DNA of 64,000 nucleotides from an uncultured Eubacterium sp. (GCA_934322085.1 CAKRGF010000004.1:48278-112277); one strand, 5' to 3'. Shown: positions 15,271 to 23,700, counted from the stretch's first letter. Notes: generated by a model not told the origin, from the sequence alone. Translations and numbers: made by a program.

Positions 15271-16542
15271 ATGACACAGTCGGAACAGTTATTTGAAAAA
15301 TCCGAACACTTTCTGCCTGGTGGTGTAAATTCGCCGGTTCGTGCATTCCGCAATGTGGGCGGGACGCCGGTATTTGTAAAAAGTGGAAAAGGTTCTCATA
15401 TTTTGGATGAGGATGGGAATGATTATATTGATTATGTTTGTTCGTATGGTCCGGGAATTTTGGGACATGCGTATCCGGCTGTGATTGAAGCGGTGAAACA
15501 GGCATGCGAACAGGGGCTTACCTTTGGAGCACCGACGAAAAAAGAATATGAAATTGCGTGGTTAATTCATGACATGATGCCATCAATGGAAATGATGCGT
15601 ATGGTAAATTCCGGAACGGAAGCGGTGATGAGTGCCATCCGTGTGGCGAGAGGATATACCGGCAAAGATTACATTGTGAAATTTAAGGGCTGTTATCATG
15701 GTCACTCAGACGGACTTTTGGTAAAGGCTGGTTCTGCTGCACTTTTGCAGGCTGTGCCAGACAGTGCGGGTGTGCCAAAGGGTTATACAGAGACAACATT
15801 GATTGCTGAGTATAATAAACCGGAATCGGTAAAAGCATTGTTTGAAAAATATGGTGATAACATTGCGGCGGTCATTGTGGAGCCGGTGGCAGCGAATATG
15901 GGTGTGGTTTGTCCGGAAGAAGGATTTCTGCCTTTTTTACGGGAGATTACAAAAAAGTATCAATCCCTTTTGATTTTCGATGAGGTCATTACAGGCTTTC
16001 GTCTTGCAAAAGGCGGTGCACAGGAGTATTACGGCGTGACACCGGATTTGACGACACTTGGAAAAATCATTGGCGGCGGTATGCCGGTAGGCGCATATGG
16101 CGGCAGAAAGGAAATTATGTCGTGCGTTGCACCGCTCGGTGAAGTGTATCAGGCAGGAACGCTTTCGGGAAATCCTATTGCGATGACCGCAGGAATTGCG
16201 ACACTGAAAATTTTGCGTGATTCGGATACGATTTATGAAACTATTGAGAAAAAGGCGCAAAAACTGGCAGCAGTGATGCGTGAAACATTTGGAGAAACGG
16301 TCTGTGTAAATCAGGTTGGCTCTCTTATGAGTTTGTTTTTTACCAGTGAAAAAGTGGTTGATTATGATACGGTGCAGACCTCGGATACAAATCGCTATTC
16401 GGCCTATTTTAAGGCGATGCTGAAAGAGGGCATTTATTTGGCACCGTCCCAGTTTGAGGCTATGTTTGTGTCGGCGGCACATACGGATAAGGATATTGAA
16501 AAGACATGTGAGCAGATTAGAAAGTTTGCCAATCAGAAGTAG
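15271..16542 (+). CDS. hemL: Glutamate-1-semialdehyde 2,1-aminomutase HemL
   Basis: This PLP enzyme of 423 residues converts glutamate-1-semialdehyde to 5-aminolevulinate in the C5 pathway. The PLP lysine is K265 in TTLGKIIGGGMPVGAYGG. The N-terminal FLPGGVNSPVRAF and the MVNSGTEAVMSAIR motifs are diagnostic for the family. ATG 15271 follows GAAAGGAAG. A longer in-frame start at 15229 lies inside the preceding gene and is rejected. Neither hemA (glutamyl-tRNA reductase) nor hemB is in the window, although both are often found in such clusters. Confidence 0.95.
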   Translation: MTQSEQLFEKSEHFLPGGVNSPVRAFRNVGGTPVFVKSGKGSHILDEDGNDYIDYVCSYGPGILGHAYPAVIEAVKQACEQGLTFGAPTKKEYEIAWLIHDMMPSMEMMRMVNSGTEAVMSAIRVARGYTGKDYIVKFKGCYHGHSDGLLVKAGSAALLQAVPDSAGVPKGYTETTLIAEYNKPESVKALFEKYGDNIAAVIVEPVAANMGVVCPEEGFLPFLREITKKYQSLLIFDEVITGFRLAKGGAQEYYGVTPDLTTLGKIIGGGMPVGAYGGRKEIMSCVAPLGEVYQAGTLSGNPIAMTAGIATLKILRDSDTIYETIEKKAQKLAAVMRETFGETVCVNQVGSLMSLFFTSEKVVDYDTVQTSDTNRYSAYFKAMLKEGIYLAPSQFEAMFVSAAHTDKDIEKTCEQIRKFANQK

Positions 16543-16557
16543 ATTAGGAGGGATACG

Positions 16558-17478
16558 ATGGCAGAACAGGTAAAAGATTTGGTAATCATAGGAAGCGGAC
16601 CGGCGGGATTGTCGGCAGCCGTTTACGCAAAACGTGCGATGTTAGATGTTGTTGTCATTGAGAGGGCAGGATTTAGCGGCGGACAGATTGTGACGACGGA
16701 ACGCGTGGACAATTATCTGGGACTTTACGGAGAATCCGGATATTCGCTGGCAATGAAATTCAGAGAACATGCGGATGCACTTTCTGTTCCGTTTATAGAC
16801 GCAGAAGTGAGTTCCGTGGAAAATGAATCCGAATATAAAAAAGTGCATTTAGAAGACGGTGAAACCATCTGTACAAAAAATGTGTTAGTGGCAACCGGTG
16901 CAGGGCATAAAAAACTTTCCGTAAAAGGGGAAGAAGAATTGACCGGTGCAGGCGTTTCATACTGCGCGACCTGTGATGGTGCATTTTTTAAGAATAAAAC
17001 GACGGCGGTTGTCGGCGGCGGTGATGTGGCGTTAGAGGATGCCTTGTATCTGGCAAATCTTTGTGAAAAAGTGTATTTGATTCACCGCAGGGAAGGCTTT
17101 CGTGCGGCTAAGGAACTTTGTGAAAAGGTGATGGCAGCGGAAAACATCGAATTTCTTCCTTATTACGAAGTGAAAGAAATTGCCGGAGACGGTATGGTAC
17201 AGAAAGTGATTCTTACACAGAACCAGACCGGAGAGGAAAAAGAAATTGAGTTATCCGGTATTTTCATTGCTGTTGGCATGGAGCCGCAGACGGCATTTGT
17301 GAAGGATGTAGTCGAGAGAAATGAGGCTGGTTATATTTGTGCCGGGGAGGACTGCCGGACAAATGTGCCGGGGATTTATGTGGCGGGCGATGTGAGAACC
17401 AAACCACTTCGTCAGGTCATTACAGCGGTTTCAGATGGTGCCGTGGCAATTGCTTCTTTGGAGCAGGATAGAAATTAG
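16558..17478 (+). CDS. trxB: Thioredoxin reductase (FAD/NADPH)
   Basis: This low-molecular-weight thioredoxin reductase of 306 residues has the FAD motif GSGPAG (12-17), the redox pair C136-A-T-C139 in SYCATCDGAFF, the NADPH-binding GGGDVALEDAL stretch, and the C-terminal FAD motif GIYVAGDVRTKP. It transfers electrons from NADPH to thioredoxin. The gene is 15 nt downstream of hemL, with TTAGGAGGG before the start. The CIPC thioredoxin of the same block is a plausible partner, but service to the general thioredoxin pool is equally possible. Confidence 0.94.
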   Translation: MAEQVKDLVIIGSGPAGLSAAVYAKRAMLDVVVIERAGFSGGQIVTTERVDNYLGLYGESGYSLAMKFREHADALSVPFIDAEVSSVENESEYKKVHLEDGETICTKNVLVATGAGHKKLSVKGEEELTGAGVSYCATCDGAFFKNKTTAVVGGGDVALEDALYLANLCEKVYLIHRREGFRAAKELCEKVMAAENIEFLPYYEVKEIAGDGMVQKVILTQNQTGEEKEIELSGIFIAVGMEPQTAFVKDVVERNEAGYICAGEDCRTNVPGIYVAGDVRTKPLRQVITAVSDGAVAIASLEQDRN

Positions 17479-17493
17479 GAAAGAGGGGTTGTT

Positions 17494-17928
17494 ATGTATA
17501 TTACGAGAAAGGGCCAGTATGCATTATTTTTTCTGATTGACCTTGCACTGCATGATGGCAGTACGGTGACGGTCAAACAGGTGGCTAAAGAATACGATTT
17601 GTCGGAGAAATATATGGAACAGGTAGCTTCCAAACTGCGTCATGCCGGGATTGTACGCGTGATTCGCGGCAGCAAGGGCGGTTATTATCTTCCGGAAGAA
17701 ACCAGACGATGTACCGCAAAAGATGTGGTCGGTGCCATTGAAGGACAGCGAAATGCCGTGGATTTGGATGGTTACAGAGAGAGTGAAAACAACCGCACGA
17801 TGAATGCACTGGTCCGTGATTTAGGTCAGGAAGTGGATAAAGCTGTAGATGATGTGCTCGAGAGAGTAACGCTCGCTGAATTGGTGCGGCAGTATCATGA
17901 GAGGGAGACGTTTTCCTACATTATTTAA
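17494..17928 (+). CDS. Rrf2-family transcriptional regulator, CymR-like candidate
   Basis: This 144-residue winged-helix regulator of the Rrf2 family shows the N-terminal YITRKGQYALFFLIDLA, a recognition helix around SEKYMEQVASKLRHAGIV, and the wing IRGSKGGYYLPE. The three clustered cysteines that bind the Fe-S cluster in IscR are missing, and only one cysteine (RRCTAKD) is seen. This fits the CymR branch, which controls cysteine and sulfur genes in Firmicutes. As the last gene of the sulfur/siroheme block it probably autoregulates or controls that block. Its final codons fall inside a 17-bp inverted repeat. Confidence 0.86.
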   Translation: MYITRKGQYALFFLIDLALHDGSTVTVKQVAKEYDLSEKYMEQVASKLRHAGIVRVIRGSKGGYYLPEETRRCTAKDVVGAIEGQRNAVDLDGYRESENNRTMNALVRDLGQEVDKAVDDVLERVTLAELVRQYHERETFSYII

Positions 17929-18008
17929 TGGAGAGTTTTTTTCAGGATGCTGGTAAATTGCCAGTATCTTGAAAAAGGCTCCGCCCTCTAGAAATAATGT
18001 AGGAAAAC
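17910..18008. repeat. Nested inverted repeat at the 3' end of the Rrf2 gene
   Basis: Bases 17910-17926 are an exact inverted copy of 17992-18008 (17 bp). Inside them, 17938-17954 pairs with 17960-17976 as a second stem with G-U pairs and a T run on one flank. The left outer arm covers the last coding triplets and touches the TAA at 17926-17928. The structure may serve as a terminator for the sulfur/siroheme block, or be part of a mobile palindromic element together with the repeat just downstream. Confidence 0.7.
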
Positions 18009-18047
18009 TTTTGCTATAGACTTATTGTGGGGGCGGATGGTTGGCTT

Positions 18048-18136
18048 GTGACAAATGTTCGCTGCCAGTTCTTTTGGATTCCAGTAATTTCTGCAGAATT
18101 ACGGAAAGCAAAAAAGAGCCAACGAACACTTACCAC
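18048..18136. repeat. Imperfect palindrome, copy A of a two-copy intergenic family
   Basis: This 89-nt imperfect palindrome is centred on CTGCAG (18091-18096). Its 14-nt ends are GTGACAAATGTTCG on the left and, read inward from the right, GTGGTAAGTGTTCG. The inner arm TTGGATTCCAGTAATTT (18074-18090) nearly matches the inner arm of a second palindrome at 49830-50036. Weaker pairing continues outward to about 18018 and 18155. With the preceding nested repeat it fills most of the 308-nt gap 17929-18236, whose only other visible content is a promoter. Confidence 0.68.
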
Positions 18137-18156
18137 AAACAACAATAACTTATCTC

Positions 18157-18185
18157 TTGTACCAAAGGACAAAAGATGATATAAT
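18157..18185 (+). promoter_or_regulatory. Sigma-A-like promoter for the chemoreceptor gene
   Basis: TTGTAC (18157-18162) and TATAAT (18180-18185) are separated by 17 nt and lie about 50 nt upstream of the GTG start. The region after it is A/T-rich. No motility sigma-factor motif was seen. Confidence 0.6.
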
Positions 18186-18236
18186 AATAAAATAATTATA
18201 TTATTAAAATAAACTTATTAAAAGGGGGAATATTTT

Positions 18237-19952
18237 GTGAATCAAAAGAAAGGTGTGCGTCTGGCATTAAAATTAAGTCTGACGGTGGTTATTCCGATTT
18301 TACTGATAACGATTGCCGGAATTTTGCTGAGTGCATACAAGCAAAGTAATTTGTCCGAGGATTTGGTCAAGCGAGAGATAAGCGGTATTGCCAGAAGTTT
18401 ACGACAGACATATTTGGCAACAGAGGGGAATGAAAAGTTTGTTATGAAGGGGGATAACCTCTACAAGGGCAATACGATGTTGAGTGGAAATTATAAACTG
18501 GTTGACCAGCTTAAAGATGAACAGGATGTTGAAGTATCATTGTTCTTTGGTGATGTCAGAGAAGTGACAACATTAAGAGATGAATCTGGAAAACGTGAAA
18601 TTAATACAAAAATGTCATCCGAGGTTTATGATACTTTGAAAAAAGGGGAAGAGTATTTTGCAACAAATGTAGATGTGCTTGGAACTAATTTTTATGGATA
18701 TTATGTGCCGGTTTACCAGCCGGGCACGAAAGAGCTTGCTGGTAGTGTATTCTGCGGACGTACCCAGAATCACGTAACGAAGAGTCTTAGAAATACCATT
18801 ATATCAATGGCAACTGTTATGTTGGTGATTTTTTTGGCGGCATTTATTATTGTACTTTTTATGGTGAAACGTATTGTAAAGAGTATTGATGGTGCCGTGT
18901 TAAATCTTGGCAATGTAGCAAAAGGTGCACTTCAGTTTGAGATGAAGCCGGTACTTTTGGAACGAGGCGACGAGGTTGGTGATATTGCAAGAGCGATTCA
19001 GAGTTTGATTCATTCACTCCGCGAGATTCTTACAAACATTACATCTTCTGCGAAAGCACTGGATGGTTTTTCAAATCAGTTTGCAGAATCCTTTGCCAAC
19101 ATTACGGATTCGGTTGACAGTGTAAATACGGCAGTTGAGGAAATTGCTTCCGGTGCGACCAGCCAGGCGGATGAAACGATGAGTGCGAACCAGCAGGTTG
19201 CTGAGATGGGGCAGGCGTTGGAAGAAACTTCGGCAAATGTGGCGAATCTTCATGCTAGTTCTGAGAAGATGGAAGAGTACAATGAGACTGCCGGCAGCAA
19301 TCTGGAAGAGTTAAATGCAATTAGTGAGCAGACCAAGCAGTCGGTTATTGAAGTACAGAAACAGACAGATTTGACAAACCAGTCGGCAAAACAGATTAAA
19401 GAAGCAACCGAACTGATTACGGATATTGCTGCTCAGACCAACCTGTTGTCCTTAAATGCGAGCATTGAGGCAGCAAGAGCAGGAGAACACGGCAAAGGTT
19501 TTGCAGTTGTGGCAGACGAGATTCGTGCTCTTTCTGAACAGTCCCGCCAGTCGGCAGAGAAGATTGTTGAGATTGTGGATACCCTTTTGGTAAATTCCGA
19601 TACGAGCGTTCAGACGATGGGCGATGTAATGGATAAGATTGGTGTTCAGAATGATAAACTTTCGGAGACCAGCCAGATGTTTAATCTGTTGCATAACGAG
19701 ATTGGTACAGTGGCAGATGCCATTGAGAAGATTCGTAAGCAGGCAGAATCCTTAGAGGATAAGAAAAATAAGGTTACATCAATTGTTGACGGACTGGCAG
19801 CAATTGCGGAAGAAAATGCAGCCAGCACAGAAGAGACTTCGGCATCCATGCTTGAGTTTAACGAAATTCTTTCGGTATGCAATAAAGCGACCGGAGAGCT
19901 TCGTAAATTGGCAGAGGAGCTGGCAGAAAACACAAAACATTTTGACCTTTAA
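18237..19952 (+). CDS. Methyl-accepting chemotaxis protein with extracellular Cache-like sensor
   Basis: This 571-residue transmembrane chemoreceptor signals to CheA/CheW. One membrane segment lies near residues 10-31. A roughly 155-residue extracellular domain resembling a single Cache sensor follows (it includes ATNVDVLGTNFYGYYVPVYQP). A second membrane segment is near residues 186-209, then a HAMP linker and the long coiled-coil signalling domain. The conserved hairpin tip is ITDIAAQTNLLSLNASIEAARAGE. No C-terminal CheR/CheB-binding pentapeptide is seen. GTG 18237 follows AAAGGGGG by 8 nt. The gene is monocistronic, with its own promoter and a terminator-like hairpin. The ligand cannot be read from sequence. 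Confidence 0.93.
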   Translation: MNQKKGVRLALKLSLTVVIPILLITIAGILLSAYKQSNLSEDLVKREISGIARSLRQTYLATEGNEKFVMKGDNLYKGNTMLSGNYKLVDQLKDEQDVEVSLFFGDVREVTTLRDESGKREINTKMSSEVYDTLKKGEEYFATNVDVLGTNFYGYYVPVYQPGTKELAGSVFCGRTQNHVTKSLRNTIISMATVMLVIFLAAFIIVLFMVKRIVKSIDGAVLNLGNVAKGALQFEMKPVLLERGDEVGDIARAIQSLIHSLREILTNITSSAKALDGFSNQFAESFANITDSVDSVNTAVEEIASGATSQADETMSANQQVAEMGQALEETSANVANLHASSEKMEEYNETAGSNLEELNAISEQTKQSVIEVQKQTDLTNQSAKQIKEATELITDIAAQTNLLSLNASIEAARAGEHGKGFAVVADEIRALSEQSRQSAEKIVEIVDTLLVNSDTSVQTMGDVMDKIGVQNDKLSETSQMFNLLHNEIGTVADAIEKIRKQAESLEDKKNKVTSIVDGLAAIAEENAASTEETSASMLEFNEILSVCNKATGELRKLAEELAENTKHFDL

Positions 19953-19983
19953 GCTCGAAAAAAGAAGAAATAAAGACGAAAAG

Positions 19984-20020
19984 CAAGGAAACCTTTGTGG
20001 CTTCCTTGTTTTTTTTATTT
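19984..20020 (+). terminator. Rho-independent terminator after the chemoreceptor gene
   Basis: A stem of about nine pairs, with one mismatch, is formed by 19984-19993 and 19999-20008 around a TTTGT loop. It is followed by an eight-base T run, 30 nt after the stop codon. Confidence 0.75.
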
Positions 20021-20085
20021 TCCTTTAAAATGACACTTTTCTATCACTTTTTTTTGTGATAAAATATGAATCAGGAGGTGTTTAT

Positions 20086-20493
20086 TTGCTAAGTGAAGAA
20101 AGAATTCGTAAAATGATACGATTAGCGGATTATGAAAAGGGAATAGGCAGCTCTGATTTGAAGCGGACACATTATTGGCGGATGGATTATGTCCGAATGC
20201 AGATTTTAAAGACTATATTAGCTGTGTTTGTTGCTTTTGTATTAGGTGTTTTTCTATGTGTATTATATCATATGGATTATGTTATGCAGCATGTGTGGGA
20301 ACTTCCGTACAGGGAGATACTCATTTATGGCGGTGTAATATTTGCTGTAACGGAAATTGTCTTTGTGATTTTTACAGTCAGGATTGCCAGGCGTGAGTAT
20401 GACGAATCACGCGCGCGGGTGAAAGAATATTATGTTACCTTGATGGAATTAGAGGAAATTTATGAAAAAGAGGGAGAGGAGGAAACGTTATGA
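20086..20493 (+). CDS. Small membrane protein of unknown function upstream of cdaA
   Basis: The product of 135 residues is not one I recognise. The N-terminal 40 residues are charged and cytoplasmic in character (SEERIRKMIRLADYEKG). Two hydrophobic segments lie near residues 45-67 and 83-103, and the C-terminal tail is strongly charged with a helical, acidic end. TTG 20086 is chosen because AGGAGGTG lies 6 nt upstream. The in-frame GTG at 20056 would place the ribosome site inside the gene. It overlaps the next gene by 4 nt, and that gene precedes cdaA, so the three may form one transcript with the c-di-AMP genes. A role in membrane or osmotic physiology is only a guess. Confidence 0.78.
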   Translation: MLSEERIRKMIRLADYEKGIGSSDLKRTHYWRMDYVRMQILKTILAVFVAFVLGVFLCVLYHMDYVMQHVWELPYREILIYGGVIFAVTEIVFVIFTVRIARREYDESRARVKEYYVTLMELEEIYEKEGEEETL

Positions 20494-21494
20494 TGATGGC
20501 ACTGCTTACGTTAAAAAGCAGGATTAAGAGTTTTTATGAAAAGCATTACCGTATTTTGCGGTGTTTAGGAAAAGCCTGCCTTATGGTTCTAATTTTGATG
20601 ATTATTACCAGTCAGCTAAATTATCAGGCGTTTCTTGCCAGTCACTGGTTTGTGCTGCTTCTTGCTGTGATTTGTGCAGTTACGCCGGATATGGTGTCTG
20701 CTCTTTGTATTTTTACAGTGACGGAAATCGAAGTTTTTCAGGTTTCGGAGCTTTTAGCTCTTGCTATTTTACTAATTATATTGATTTATTATCTGCTGTT
20801 TGGGCGGCTTACGAATCGGCAGAGTATGGTGCTGGCATCCGTTCCAATCCTGAGTGTACTTCAAATTAGTTATTTGGCTCCCATTATTGGAGGTTTGTTT
20901 TTTCCACCAGTTATGATACCGGCATTGGCTTCAAGTGTGTTTTTTTATTTTGTTTTGCGTGGGGTGCAGGAATATGCACTGGCAGCATCCAGAATGACAC
21001 AGGAAAGTACGTTCTATGAACCAATGAAGTACCTGCTTGATTATTTGCGGGGCAATATGCTTTTATATACATTATTGACAGCTTTTGTACTGACATTTAT
21101 CTGTGTTTACCTGATTCGGAGAACGAAGATGCAGTATGCTTCACAGATTGCTATTTTAGTAGGGGCGATACTGAACTTGTCAATACTGCTTTTTGCAAGT
21201 ATTTTCTTTGAATTAGATGTTGATTTACTTCCGATGGTTGTGTCCATTGTAGGTTGTGTGCTGATTGCATATATTGTACAGTTTTTTCATTTAACATTGG
21301 ACTATCAGGGAACACGTAAACTGCAATTTGAAGATGATGAATATTATTATTATGTGACAGCAGTTCCGAAGATTAAAGTTGCCGCCGTCGATAAGACAGT
21401 GACAAGAATTGTCCCGGATGAGGACGATGAAAATCAGGATTTAAGAAGTGAATTGGAGAAAGAATTGGAAAATGATTTTAATAATTTTGAATAG
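20490..21494 (+). CDS. Polytopic membrane protein of unknown function upstream of cdaA
   Basis: This 334-residue protein has about seven or eight hydrophobic segments between residues 20 and 260, no signal peptide cleavage site that I can see, and a soluble, acidic C-terminal tail of about 55 residues ending in many Asp/Glu. I recognise no catalytic or transport motif. The start overlaps the preceding small membrane gene by 4 nt. cdaA begins 17 nt downstream with an independent ribosome site. Conservation of this pair next to cdaA in related genomes would suggest a link with c-di-AMP, but that is untested here. Confidence 0.78.
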   Translation: MMMALLTLKSRIKSFYEKHYRILRCLGKACLMVLILMIITSQLNYQAFLASHWFVLLLAVICAVTPDMVSALCIFTVTEIEVFQVSELLALAILLIILIYYLLFGRLTNRQSMVLASVPILSVLQISYLAPIIGGLFFPPVMIPALASSVFFYFVLRGVQEYALAASRMTQESTFYEPMKYLLDYLRGNMLLYTLLTAFVLTFICVYLIRRTKMQYASQIAILVGAILNLSILLFASIFFELDVDLLPMVVSIVGCVLIAYIVQFFHLTLDYQGTRKLQFEDDEYYYYVTAVPKIKVAAVDKTVTRIVPDEDDENQDLRSELEKELENDFNNFE

Positions 21495-21511
21495 ATTGGA
21501 GCGTGTGACGG

Positions 21512-22390
21512 ATGAACACAATCATTAGTTTTTTTAGGGATTATGTAGCGTGGCTTACGATTCCCGATTTTACGGTTACCGATGTGCTTGAAATAGCCAT
21601 CATAGCCTTTGCCTTTTATCACATTATCTTATGGATAAAGGATACGAGAGCATGGGTTTTGTTAAAAGGTATGGTGATTCTCGGAATTATTTTCTTAGTA
21701 GCACTTGTGTTGGAAATGAATGTTGTGCTCTGGGTGTTCCAGAATGCGATGGTAGTCGGAATTATGGCACTTGTTGTCATTTTCCAGCCGGAACTTAGAA
21801 ATGCTCTGGAGCAGCTTGGAAGAAAAAAGATTTTAAGTTCACTGACCTTTGATAATCAAAAGTCGAAAAATGAGAGATATTCGGCAGAAAGCATTGAAGC
21901 CGTGATAAAGGCTGTTTATGATATGGCACGTGTGAAAACGGGCGCATTGATTGTTGTGGAGAAAGAAATCCAGTGCCGTGAGTATGAAAGAACCGGAATT
22001 CCGATTGGAGCCAGGATTAGCAGCCAGTTATTAGTAAATATTTTTGAGCATAATACACCGCTTCACGATGGAGCTGTAATTTTACGTGATAACCGGATTG
22101 TGTCGGCAACGTGTTATCTGCCGTTGTCTAACAATCTTGCAGTGAGTAAAGAACTGGGAACGAGACACCGTGCAGGTCTTGGCATCAGCGAAGTGTCAGA
22201 TTCACTTACCATTATTGTTTCGGAGGAAACGGGTTTTGTTTCACTGGCATGTGATGGAAAGCTTTACCGGAAAGTGGATGCAGACACACTGATGATTCGG
22301 CTTCAGGAAGCTGCCAAGAGAAATCCGGATGATGGAAAAATGAAATGGTGGAAGGGGCGCAAAAAAGATGAAAAAGAAACTGACAAGTAA
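21512..22390 (+). CDS. cdaA: Membrane diadenylate cyclase CdaA
   Basis: This 292-residue enzyme makes cyclic di-AMP from two ATP. It has three N-terminal membrane segments (about residues 25-100) followed by the DisA_N/DAC catalytic domain. The active-site motifs are D186-G187-A188 (LHDGAVIL) and R218-H219-R220 (GTRHRAGLG). Length and layout are standard for CdaA. The gene overlaps cdaR by 23 nt, the usual regulator arrangement. The customary third gene glmM is not next; a terminator follows cdaR. c-di-AMP controls potassium and osmolyte transport and cell-wall homeostasis in Firmicutes. Confidence 0.95.
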   Translation: MNTIISFFRDYVAWLTIPDFTVTDVLEIAIIAFAFYHIILWIKDTRAWVLLKGMVILGIIFLVALVLEMNVVLWVFQNAMVVGIMALVVIFQPELRNALEQLGRKKILSSLTFDNQKSKNERYSAESIEAVIKAVYDMARVKTGALIVVEKEIQCREYERTGIPIGARISSQLLVNIFEHNTPLHDGAVILRDNRIVSATCYLPLSNNLAVSKELGTRHRAGLGISEVSDSLTIIVSEETGFVSLACDGKLYRKVDADTLMIRLQEAAKRNPDDGKMKWWKGRKKDEKETDK

Positions 22391-23639
22391 ATTAATGCTT
22401 AAAATTGTATCGGTGATTGTCGCTTTTTTGTTTTGGCTGGTTATCATTAATATAACGGACCCGACGACATCAAAAACATTTTATGACATACCGGTACAGA
22501 TATTAAATGAAAATGTAATCACATCGGCAAATCAAGTCTATGATATTGTGGATGGTGATACGGTTAAGGTTACGGTAAAAGGAAAACGAAGTTTTGTAGA
22601 GACATTAAAGGAGTCTGATTTTACGGCAACGGCTGATTTGAGCGAATTGTCAAAAGTAAATGCAGTCAGTATTAATGTAAAGTTAAATAAGGAATCAACT
22701 TCCAGTGTTGATGTGGATTGGAATAATGCTGTTCTTAAGGTGGCCCTTGAAAAGCGCATCACAAAGAGTTTCAAAGTTGAGGTGGATTACGAGGGTGAAT
22801 TGAGCGAGAATTATGTACTCGGCGAGATGACAGCAAAACCAAATATGATTGAAGTATCCTGTGGAGAATCGAAATTTAAGAAAATTGATCATGTGGGTGT
22901 TATGGTCAGTTTAAAAGGTCAAAGTGAAGACTTTGATTCTGAATATTCGCCGATATTATATGATGCGAATGGGGATGCTTTAAATGACGCAAATGTCAGT
23001 TTTAGCAATGACACAATTAAGGTATCAACCCAGGTTTTATCGACGAAGGAAATACCGGTTTATGTGGAGACAAAAGGCGCACCGGTATCTGGCTATCGTC
23101 TGGTTCAGACTGATTATAAACCGGAGAGTATCCGTGTTTCAGGAACGAGAGAAGCACTGGAGAAAGAAGTTTCAATCAAAGTGCCGATATCGATTGCTAG
23201 AGCAAAAAAGGATATCGAAAAGGAAATTGATTTAAGGGAGTACCTGCCATCAGGGCTGTCGATTGTAGGGGAGACAACGACGGTTTCCGTCCGTTGTGAT
23301 ATTGAGAAGAATGGACAGCGCGTGCTGGGACTTACATCTTCCGATATTGCCGTGAGAAATCTGCCGAAAAATTATACAATGAATTTTGAGCCGGAAAACG
23401 GAAAGTATTCCGTAGAATTGTTAGGCGAAGATGCGACGTTAGCGGATGTAAATGTAGGAGATTTAGGAGCTTATGTGGATTTGAATGGATTATCGGATGG
23501 CTCGCATACGCTTGAATTAAAATATAGTCTGCCGACCGGCGTGCAGGTAAAAAATAAAATCAAGATTAAAGTCAAACTAAAACGTCAGGAAGGTGAGGCG
23601 ACAGATACGCCAAGCACACCAACTCCGACAGTGGAGTAG
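22368..23639 (+). CDS. cdaR: CdaA regulator CdaR (YbbR-domain protein)
   Basis: This 423-residue membrane-anchored protein has a single N-terminal membrane segment (about residues 9-29) and a long extracellular part with about four YbbR repeats of 80-90 residues, each rich in beta strands (for example IPVQILNENVITSANQVYDI and IPVYVETKGAPVSGYRLV). It ends in a Thr/Pro-rich tail. CdaR binds and modulates CdaA in Firmicutes. The start overlaps the end of cdaA by 23 nt and uses a GGAAGGGG site inside cdaA. A strong bidirectional terminator follows. Confidence 0.93.
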   Translation: MKKKLTSKLMLKIVSVIVAFLFWLVIINITDPTTSKTFYDIPVQILNENVITSANQVYDIVDGDTVKVTVKGKRSFVETLKESDFTATADLSELSKVNAVSINVKLNKESTSSVDVDWNNAVLKVALEKRITKSFKVEVDYEGELSENYVLGEMTAKPNMIEVSCGESKFKKIDHVGVMVSLKGQSEDFDSEYSPILYDANGDALNDANVSFSNDTIKVSTQVLSTKEIPVYVETKGAPVSGYRLVQTDYKPESIRVSGTREALEKEVSIKVPISIARAKKDIEKEIDLREYLPSGLSIVGETTTVSVRCDIEKNGQRVLGLTSSDIAVRNLPKNYTMNFEPENGKYSVELLGEDATLADVNVGDLGAYVDLNGLSDGSHTLELKYSLPTGVQVKNKIKIKVKLKRQEGEATDTPSTPTPTVE

Positions 23640-23644
23640 AAACT

Positions 23645-23695
23645 AAAAAAATCCCGGTGGGCTGCCAAGGAGCAGCTGCCGGGATTTTTTTTAAT
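23645..23695. terminator. Bidirectional terminator between cdaR and the carboxyltransferase gene
   Basis: The stem AAAAATCCCGG pairs with CCGGGATTTTT, extended inward by GCTGC/GCAGC, around a short loop. There are A runs on the left and T runs on the right. It lies between the 3' ends of two convergent genes (stops at 23639 and 23701) and can serve both. Confidence 0.88.
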
Positions 23696-23700
23696 ATTTT

